From Cladosporium sp. IMV 00045 (taxonomy: Eukaryota > Ascomycota > Dothideomycetes > Cladosporiales > Cladosporiaceae): a stretch of 61,822 bases of DNA. Below are positions 55,356-61,822 of this stretch, in pieces (position 1 is the stretch's first letter; each line of letters begins with the position of its first letter). Under the pieces are notes generated by a model. That model worked only from the letters and a program-made list of their open reading frames with translations. It ran no database searches and was not told the origin of the DNA. The stretch lies in the NCBI GenBank assembly GCA_001931905.2, contig MSJI02000329.1, positions 1,445 to 63,266 of the forward strand, given 5' to 3'. The position numbers and the translations under genes are program-made.

Positions 55356-56222
55356 GGGGATTTGGTGTGATTGGATGGCGATTCTAGGGTTGCTGCGGAG
55401 CTGGCGCGGAGCTGGATGGGCTTGGAAGCAGGACACAGGACGACGTGCTCGATGTTCGCAAAGGAGGACGCTCAAGATGATCCCAAAGAGAGCATTTGGA
55501 CAAGGCAAATAAGGAAGTTGCAATATCGTCAGCAAGTCTCTCGACAATTGCATGAGGCCCTCAATCGCTGCTGCGAGTGATAAAGAGAGAGAGGGAGATC
55601 TTGATACCCCAATTGAGAACGGTATAAGAGCGTGGATTCCACAGGCAATGAAGTTTCAGGCATACACAGAATAAAACTTCAAAAAGGGCATTTTGCACGT
55701 TGCATTGTCATCCCCATTTCCACGTACCTAGTAGGGAAGACGCCCACAGCAGTATTTGCTAGGTATCACACCAACAACGCAATCAAACAACTATCGACAC
55801 AGCCGCCGATTTGATCCGAGCAAGGACTTGCCACAAATGACTCGTATCACGACCGACGAACAAATAACAATTGACCGTCTTTTGGGCGTCATCTTCACAC
55901 AGTCACTAGTTTGCTTCTCTCACTCATATATCTCCCGCATCCACGCGCCACCTAGATCCCCGAAGTGAATGCTTTACCGCTCGCTCGATGTTCCTTCATA
56001 CCACAAAGTCCGTCCATTGATCTCGCGAAAGATGCCATTCCACGAACGGCGTTGTTTGCTACCGGTAAAAGTGGCAAGGCAGTCGTTCTGTTAATGCATC
56101 ACTCCCTTTCCCCAAAGTATATGAACGATTTTACGTCCATCGGCTCTTCGTTCCAGGAGCCAAATTCAGCTGTATCAAAGCATTAACACCGCAGGAAAAG
56201 GAGAATCAACCGTCCCGCTTGA
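55356..56222. other. SEC72 3' flank and promoter of the first tail-anchored paralogue
   Basis: About 0.87 kb. The segment from ~55988 to 56222 is a diverged copy of the promoter at 56776-56989. No gene is supported elsewhere. Confidence 0.5.
55988..56222 (+). repeat. Duplicated promoter segment, copy A
   Basis: It shares with copy B (56776-56989), in the same order: ACCACA(A/G)AGTCCGTC, a TGATC..CGAAAGATG block, CATTC, TTGTTTGCT, CTGTTAATG and a segment with ACG(A/C)..TT(T/C)ACGTCC followed by TTCGT and a start codon. This indicates that the duplication included the promoter. Confidence 0.75.
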
Positions 56223-56747
56223 ATGGCGAGCAAGACACGAACGGCCTCGCCATCGTCGTAAGTCTAATTTTGGGCACAATCCTCAACCTTAACGAAACCA
56301 CCCAGACAAAAACAAATCAGCTCACTCACTCCCCTCCAGGCTTCAAACCCGGCTTCCAGCACAACCGCCGTCTCCGGCAAAAGAACCGGCATCAGAACCA
56401 GAATCAGAACCACATCTCCAACCTGTCCACGGGGATCGAACCCCCTCCACGATCCCGCCACCGTCACCACCCACCATTCAATCCGTCCCAGCACCATCAC
56501 CTCCCGAACCCCTATCCCTCGAAGTCCCTCCTGACCAACTCCCTCTTCGCCAACCAGACGCCCCCCAAGAGCCCCCCCCCCCGAGCGCGACCTCGAACGA
56601 GGCCAGAGCCGAGCGGCTCGTTCTTTCAAACGCTGGTACATGAGGCCGGATTTGGGGAGGTTTATCAAGTGGTCGTTGTGGGTGAGTGGGTGTGCGGGGG
56701 TCGGGGTTTATGTGGGATATGTGGTGTTGAGTAATCTGGGAAGGTAG
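56223..56747 (+). pseudogene. Tail-anchored Pro-rich membrane protein, paralogue 1, frameshifted at a C11 run
   Basis: Exon 1 (56223-56257) is 35 nt with a GTAAGT donor, exactly as in the next gene. Exon 2 starts at 56340. The frame reads LQTRLPAQPPSPAKEPASEP and a long Pro/Ser region, then meets an 11-C homopolymer (56572-56582). Beyond it this frame stops at 56641-56643 (112 residues). One base different, the next frame reads ERDLERGQSRAARSFKRWYM, and then a hydrophobic end (FIKWSLWVSGCAGVGVYVGY) to a TAG at 56745-56747. This matches the end of paralogue 2 (ERDLEQGRSRG..RWY, then a membrane segment). Loss or gain of one C in the run explains the break. Strain polymorphism or assembly error are alternatives. 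Confidence 0.7.
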
Positions 56748-56989
56748 GGGAGTTGTGGGTTTTTGCAACCCGCTGTGTTTTCCATCACACCACAGAGTCC
56801 GTCTCCTGATCGCTCGAAAGATGTCATTCTTGTTTGCTGCAGGGGGAATGACATCGCGGCCGCTCTGTTAATGTCGTCCCTCTCTCTGGCTTGCATATAT
56901 AAACGCCTTCACGTCCGCCGGTTCTTCGTCTTCGGAGTCAGCTACCTCTACCAAACCCCATCGAATTCAACCGAATCTTACTACCGAAC
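56748..56989 (+). repeat. Duplicated promoter segment, copy B (56776-56989)
   Basis: The second copy of the duplicated upstream segment, lying directly before paralogue 2. It also has a TATATAAA-like element at 56895-56902 about 90 bp before the start codon. Confidence 0.7.
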
Positions 56990-57474
56990 ATGTCGAACGA
57001 TTTGCAAACACGCTCGCCAACACCGTAAGTCGTAGTAGGCCCCTTCATTGCCCTTCTATGGAGGCCCTAACAAGTACTAATACCCGCCTCCCTAGTACTC
57101 CTCAACAACCCCCACGACAACCGTCGCCAGCAAAAGGCCCAGAGCCAGAACCCCAACCCACCGAGCCTCTACCTCCCTACACAACATCCACACCACCGAA
57201 ACCCGCCCTCTCTGATTTAGGTATTCGACTGGAACACATCTCAGCCGAGATCTCCTACCGTCAAACCCTGGAAATTCAAGCGGTCCAGCAGCAGCGCCCC
57301 GAGCGGGACCTCGAGCAAGGCAGAAGTCGAGGAGCTTACCCTCCTCAGCGCTGGTACCAGGACAGGCCGGGCATGGTATGTTACGGAATGTTCGCGCTGA
57401 TTACTCTCGGGTCGATCGCAGCGATTTGCGTGTACTCGGCAACGAAATGGGGTGATGGTTATGGGCAATGGTGA
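56990..57474 (+). CDS. Tail-anchored Pro-rich membrane protein, paralogue 2
   Basis: Two exons (56990-57024, 57096-57474) give 137 residues; the family is not recognised. The N-terminal ~60 residues are Pro/Gln/Glu-rich (TPQQPPRQPSPAKGPEPEPQ). A short amphipathic, charged region follows (LGIRLEHISAEISYRQTLEI, ERDLEQGRSRG), then RWYQDRPG and one hydrophobic segment (MVCYGMFALITLGSIAAICVYS) ending seven or so residues before the stop (KWGDGYGQW). This is the layout of a tail-anchored protein. It is a tandem duplicate of the disrupted gene just upstream, with the same exon 1 length and phase and a similar promoter. Confidence 0.75.
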
Positions 57475-58054
57475 GTAGAATGATCGTTTGAGGGGTTGAT
57501 TTGGAGTAGCGTTCATGGGTTTGGACGTAGGGGTTACGTTTTGATGTTTTGAACTGCTTGAGCGACTGGCGTCATGAGAGAGTAGGATGTCGTTGAGTGT
57601 AGAATTGCAGTGGAAGATCGTTGTGTAGCAATGTATACTTCTTGGTCCGGCTGAACATAGATCTTTGGCGTCAGCTTGAACAGCATGTGTCTGATTGAGA
57701 TATTCGTTGCAAAGAAGTGACTCTAGACTTGGAACTTCCGGTGTACGAAAATTGCCTTATCACTTGATTTGCACGATTTATGGTAAAACTGAACGTGGAT
57801 TGCGAACGACATCATCTTTCCTACGCGTGAAGTCCACGACTTTGAAATTCCCCGCTGGTGCCTGACAACGCCACCCAGATCGACAACCAAAATAACAAGC
57901 GTAAAAACAAGCTGTCCTTTAGCAACTTTTCTCAAATAAGTCGCCACCCGGACGGAGGACATTGAAAAAACAGTCGATAATAATCATCACCTACCGAAAA
58001 ACCATGCCCACAACTTACCAATAAACCCACAACAACATTACCTAGCAACACACC
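57475..58054. promoter_or_regulatory. Intergenic region and SARAF promoter
   Basis: About 0.58 kb between same-strand genes. A/C-rich leader (AACCCACAACAACATTACC) precedes the ATG at 58055. No gene is seen. Confidence 0.5.
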
Positions 58055-59139
58055 ATGCACCTCCTCACCTACGCCCTCCTCACCCTCACAGCCACAGCCA
58101 CAACAGCAAAGGCAACACCCTTAGGATCCGCACGCAAAACTCCCGACGACGCCGTCCTCCTCTCGAACATCAAAACCCTCACCCTGCACAACAACCGCCT
58201 CACAACCTCCCGCCGCGGCCCACCCGTCCCCCAACTCAGCTGCGTGGGCGGCAGCGCAGTGGGCCTCTACGATGTGGACATGATGCGGTGCAGCAACGCG
58301 GGCGGCGAGTACGGGCCCGAAGACGTGCAGTGGACGTGTCAGGCCAGCCTGCCGGCGGAGTTCAAGTTGGGGAGCACGGAGGTGGTTTGTGAGGGATATG
58401 AGAGCCCCGAGGATCCTTTCGTGCTCAAAGGGAGTTGTGGCGTGGAGTATCGGCTTGTTTTGACGGAGGTGGGGGAGGAGAGGTATGGGCAGAGAGAGGA
58501 TGCGGGGAGAGGGAGAGGGGGTGGGGAGGTTGGGTTGGGGGAGAAGTTGTTTACTTTTGTCTTTTGGGCGATTTTTCTGGGTGAGTGTTTCGCGGGCTTG
58601 TGATGCATGCTTTGATGGATTGAACGTGCATTTTGGGGATTGGGAAAGGCTAACACGCGCGGACAGGAATCGTGGCATTGATCGTACGTTCGATATGGAT
58701 AGGAGGCGGCGGGGCGAACGCCCATGTGAATTTCGGACGCCGCCCAGGAGATGGTGGTGGATGGGGTGGAGGGTACGGAGGCGGCGACGACCACGACGGC
58801 CACGACGACCCGCCTCCACCCTACTCACGCCACGCTCCGCCTCGCTCGAAACCGACAACGCGCTCATCGCCTAGTTCGTCAGCATGGCGTCCTGGATTCT
58901 GGACCGGTGCGGCGACCGGTGCGGCCGCAGGCTACGCCATGGGAAACCGCAATACTCGCGAGCCGGGCTATGGGCAAGCCGGTCCCTCGAGTTGGTTTGG
59001 AAACGGTGGAGGACGGGCTTCTGGACCTTCGAGAGGGGGGTCTTTTGGGGGTGGAGGCAGTGGAGGAGCGGGTTCCCCACCGGCGCCTGGCGGGGCGAGG
59101 TATGAATCTACGGGGTTTGGCGGAAGTCGAAGGAGGTAG
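58055..59139 (+). CDS. SARAF homologue (store-operated calcium entry regulator)
   Basis: Two exons (58055-58580, 58667-59139) give 332 residues. In animals SARAF is an ER membrane protein that promotes slow inactivation of store-operated Ca2+ entry; fungal homologues are less studied. A signal peptide (MHLLTYALLTLTATATTAKA) precedes the luminal SARAF domain: VPQLSCVGGSAVGLYDVDMM, RCSNAGGEYGPEDVQWTC, ASLPAEFKLGSTEVVCEGYE, VLKGSCGVEYRLVLTEVG. One membrane helix (FTFVFWAIFLGIVALIVRSI) spans the splice junction. The cytosolic tail is Gly/Ser/Pro-rich with a PPPPYS (PPxY) motif. The conserved Cys residues are present. It is the last gene before the RIP-mutated block. Confidence 0.88.
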
Positions 59140-59369
59140 GATGGATGTAGTGCGGGATGGCTTTTGACGAGGATCGAAAAATTGAAGTAAAATAATACCC
59201 TTTTGGGACATTGAGCAGGGTTGAAGCTCTCAACGGATTGCAAGTATACTTGCTGGCTGAGCATTTTTCTTTATTCGGCCATCTTCCTCTTTTGCTAACT
59301 GACTCGTGCGAAATGTCCTGCATGGCGCCCATGCGTCGGAGTTAAAAAGAGGAAAAGCCAAAATCTATT

Positions 59370-61822
59370 AGTCCGCGGTGGAGAAGATAGCCCTAGGACT
59401 ATAGGGTACTGTGCACTATTAAGAACCGAGTTATGGCTCGCCTTGAATTATAGCTTCCCGGCCCTTATCGTAGGCTGAAAATGTTACAGCTTTAGTATCT
59501 CGCTCTATAAGCTTAAATAATCATTAATAGTATAAAGCCCTAAGGAAACTTCGATTATTATAGGGAGAATACTATAGTTATTTAGAGTATTACTTTATAG
59601 GTATAATTAACTGCAAAATATCTATTATAGGTAGTTAATACGAGGCTTAGCCGGCTTTCTAGCTTTATATAGGGTTCCTTATATAAACGTAGAAACTAGC
59701 GTTAGTACTAGTAGTAGTATTACCTTTTTAACCTCGTCGTTACCCTAAATAGGACCCTATCGTTAATCTAGTAGTAGTATAGGTATTTAAAGGTATTATT
59801 AGTTAGCCTTATAGCTCGCCTAGCGCCTTATATTACTATATAGATATAGTACCTACTCGAAGAAGGCTACTCTTAATCGTCTATCGCTCGCTAGCTCCTA
59901 TTATATAGGGCTACTATTAATAGGATAGATCGTAATCTCAACCTATTTAATAGCCTATACGTACTAATAGGGGGCGTTATTAAAGGACGGCCGCGCGCGC
60001 TTACGCTAGCCTAAGAGGATATACCTACTCCTACTCCTACTCCTATACTAGCTACTAATATAGCTAGTTTATCCTCGCTTATCTTAATAACCGACCGACG
60101 GTATACCTCGACGAGGTAGCCCTAGCTATCTACGACTAATTCGAAGTTCATCTATATAAGACTACCGTAGGCCGTATCCTTAAGAAGCGTAGTTAGTCTC
60201 GAAAGGTATTAAAACGACGAGCGCTTAAAGCTAATACTACGCTCCGAGCGATATTTATAATAAAGATAGCCTAGTACCTAGTAGATAGGCTAGTATTCTT
60301 AGATAAGAGTATATCTAACGAGCGAATAGGATATAGGAAGCGTAGGTAGTCGCCTATAGGAGTCGATTACACTAATTTAGTAATAATAAAGTGGTATATA
60401 CGGTAGAGTATCCTACTAGCCCTTATAATCGACGGCTATTTACTAGAGCCCTTAATCCTATAGGCCGGTATTAACTAAGCGGTATTTAATTGGTTTGTCG
60501 CTAATCGTATACTACCGTACCTCGATATAGGCATAGTAATCGTGCTAGATAATACCTCTATCTATTACGACCCGTCGTTAAGAGTAATAGTCGAAGTAGC
60601 TAGCTACTAACTACTATATCTACTACTATATTCGCCGGATTTAAACCTAATCGAATAGACGTTTAATATACTAAAGGCGTAGATAAAAAGGAATATAGTA
60701 ATAGCGGTAGTCTTCGGGAATTTTAGCGTATTTCTATCGTACGCTACGTAGGAGGTAATAGGTAATATTCGAGGTTATTATCGTGAGAGCGGATATAGGT
60801 TTTAAGGCCCTAAATTTAACTAAGTTAATTATTTAAAAGTTGATATTATAATTACCTAATTAGGATTAGTAGGGGACGAAAGCACGAAAATAATACGCTA
60901 AAACGTAGGGCCGAGCGGGCCGGCCGCTTACGGAGCGAAATTACGGAGATTATAGGATATTATCGTTATTACTTTAAAAGTAGGTAATTACTACGTAATT
61001 AGTATTATAGATTTTTAAGGTATTATTTAATAATTATAAAGAGTAAAGCGAGCGCTTTTTAATAGTTTAACCTACGATAAAAACGGAGTAATAATACGTA
61101 CGTAGTAATATTACGAAGTAAGCTATAGAAATATTAAATTCCTGGCTAAATTCCTAGTATCTAGCCTCGAGTAGCTACTCGCTCGCTTATAAAGCTATTA
61201 ATATATCGCTTTATCCTTAACCGATACCCTTCTATTAAACCCTTTTTACGCTATTTAGCCTTCGTTAAAGTAGTAATATCTTATAGGGTATAGTCCTTAG
61301 CGATAAATAGGTCCTTTAGGCGGTCTAAATCGGCTAGGCGGTTACGCTAATCGACCTTTAAAGCGTACTAAGCGAAGCAATCTAGTACTAGCTAGTTTAG
61401 AGTAGTTTAAGAGCTATCTAATCGAATATACTCCTACGGAGGGCTCCGGCGGCCTTACTACTATAATATAAACGACGAGGAGTCGTAGCCGAAGAAGAAC
61501 TAAGGCGTAATAGTGATTTACTAGCCTTAGAGACCTCCTATTAGTGCTAGTAGCCGCTTATAGGCTAAATTAACCTCTCCTATACTACCTATTTAACGAT
61601 CGTACTTACGGCGGTACTCCTTTACCTCCCTTATATTCCTTATTATTACGAAGGTCCTAATCGACGGCCGATTAAGATTACCTATACTAGCCTAGATATC
61701 CTAGTTCTAAGCTACGATAATATCTAGATAAAGAGGATAATAGTACTTAAGGGGGTCCGTTAGTACTACGACGAAGTATAGCTTCGAATAGTTTAAATAG
61801 GAGCGATTACTATATACCTATC
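59370..61822. mobile_element. RIP-degraded repeat block (TA-rich), running off the window end
   Basis: Composition changes sharply near 59370, about 230 bp after the SARAF stop. TAG, TAC, CTA and ATA-type words dominate, while CA and TG dinucleotides become very rare, the expected result of C-to-T change at CpA on both strands. No frame of useful length is open. A DDE transposase relic is readable inside it. At 60000-60040 there is a short (CTACTC)n-like tract. The 60900-61822 part is not identified. Confidence 0.85.
60080..60790 (+). pseudogene. Relic of a DD34E (Tc1/mariner/IS630-type) transposase
   Basis: Reading one plus-strand frame through TAG/TAA stops shows the catalytic core. VFLDKS has the first Asp at 60302-60304; NERIGYRKR follows. 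IVIVLDNTSIY has the second Asp at 60548-60550, and LYSPDLNLIE has the Glu at 60653-60655, followed by TFNILKA and KRN. Exactly 34 codons separate the second Asp from the Glu. Upstream, VGRILKKR and SRKVLKRRA look like the helix-turn-helix end. Most stops are TAG, fitting RIP of CAG or TGG codons. The copy is dead. Confidence 0.82.

Noticed and set aside
56415..56440. tRNA-like T-arm GGTTCGATCCC on the minus strand
   Set aside because: No acceptor stem, D-arm or anticodon arm at the right distance; the sequence is the coding part of paralogue 1.
1..61822. CRISPR array, bacterial operons, phage or viral genes
   Set aside because: No regularly spaced repeats or such genes were seen; the intron-rich architecture is fungal.

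Overview
The window is nuclear DNA of a filamentous ascomycete. Genes carry one to five short introns (about 50-160 nt) with GTRNGY donors and CAG acceptors. The protein families are typical of Pezizomycotina: a HET-domain protein, Zn2Cys6 and C2H2 regulators, a TUP1/RcoA repressor, an MIPC synthase and MARVEL-type membrane proteins. The last ~2.4 kb is a TA-rich block with the marks of repeat-induced point mutation (RIP). A Dothideomycete is plausible, but the species cannot be fixed from sequence alone.

Layout. 1-11.7 kb is mostly housekeeping: an ARMT1-like damage-control phosphatase, an epoxide hydrolase, NAP1 divergent from TIM8, ribosomal protein uL23 (L25) and a basic glycine-zipper protein. 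12.4-17.6 kb holds a Zn2Cys6 regulator followed by a salicylate-hydroxylase-type flavin monooxygenase. A 10-bp motif in the regulator's promoter recurs as a perfect palindrome in the gap before the monooxygenase, which suggests a small self-regulated catabolic unit. 18.3-31 kb has an unknown protein, a U2 snRNA gene on the minus strand, an NmrA-like reductase, a large intronless ABCB full transporter, a small PPxY membrane protein, eL39 and an MIPC synthase. 32.6-43.5 kb is regulatory: TUP1, an alpha/beta hydrolase, an AZF1-like four-finger factor with a 2.7-kb upstream region, and a KEN-box protein.

44.4-51.5 kb is more accessory. It has a HET-domain gene broken by a perfect 8-bp duplication, then a copper amine oxidase tail-to-tail with an intradiol ring-cleavage dioxygenase. 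The salicylate hydroxylase and the dioxygenase could act in sequence (salicylate to catechol to muconate), but they lie 33 kb apart and share no promoter motif that I could find. 52.9-59.1 kb carries a MARVEL protein, SEC72, a tandemly duplicated pair of small tail-anchored proteins (the first disrupted at an 11-C run) and a SARAF homologue. The window ends in RIP-degraded transposon DNA in which a DD34E (Tc1/mariner/IS630-type) catalytic core is still readable through stop codons.

The most notable points are the putative operator shared by regulator and monooxygenase, the HET frameshift, the duplicated tail-anchored gene pair with its homopolymer lesion, a TCACGTGA element upstream of both ribosomal protein genes, and an in-frame, stop-free intron with a His run in the copper amine oxidase. 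Splice sites were assigned by hand from reading frames and remembered family patterns; no alignment or expression data were available.
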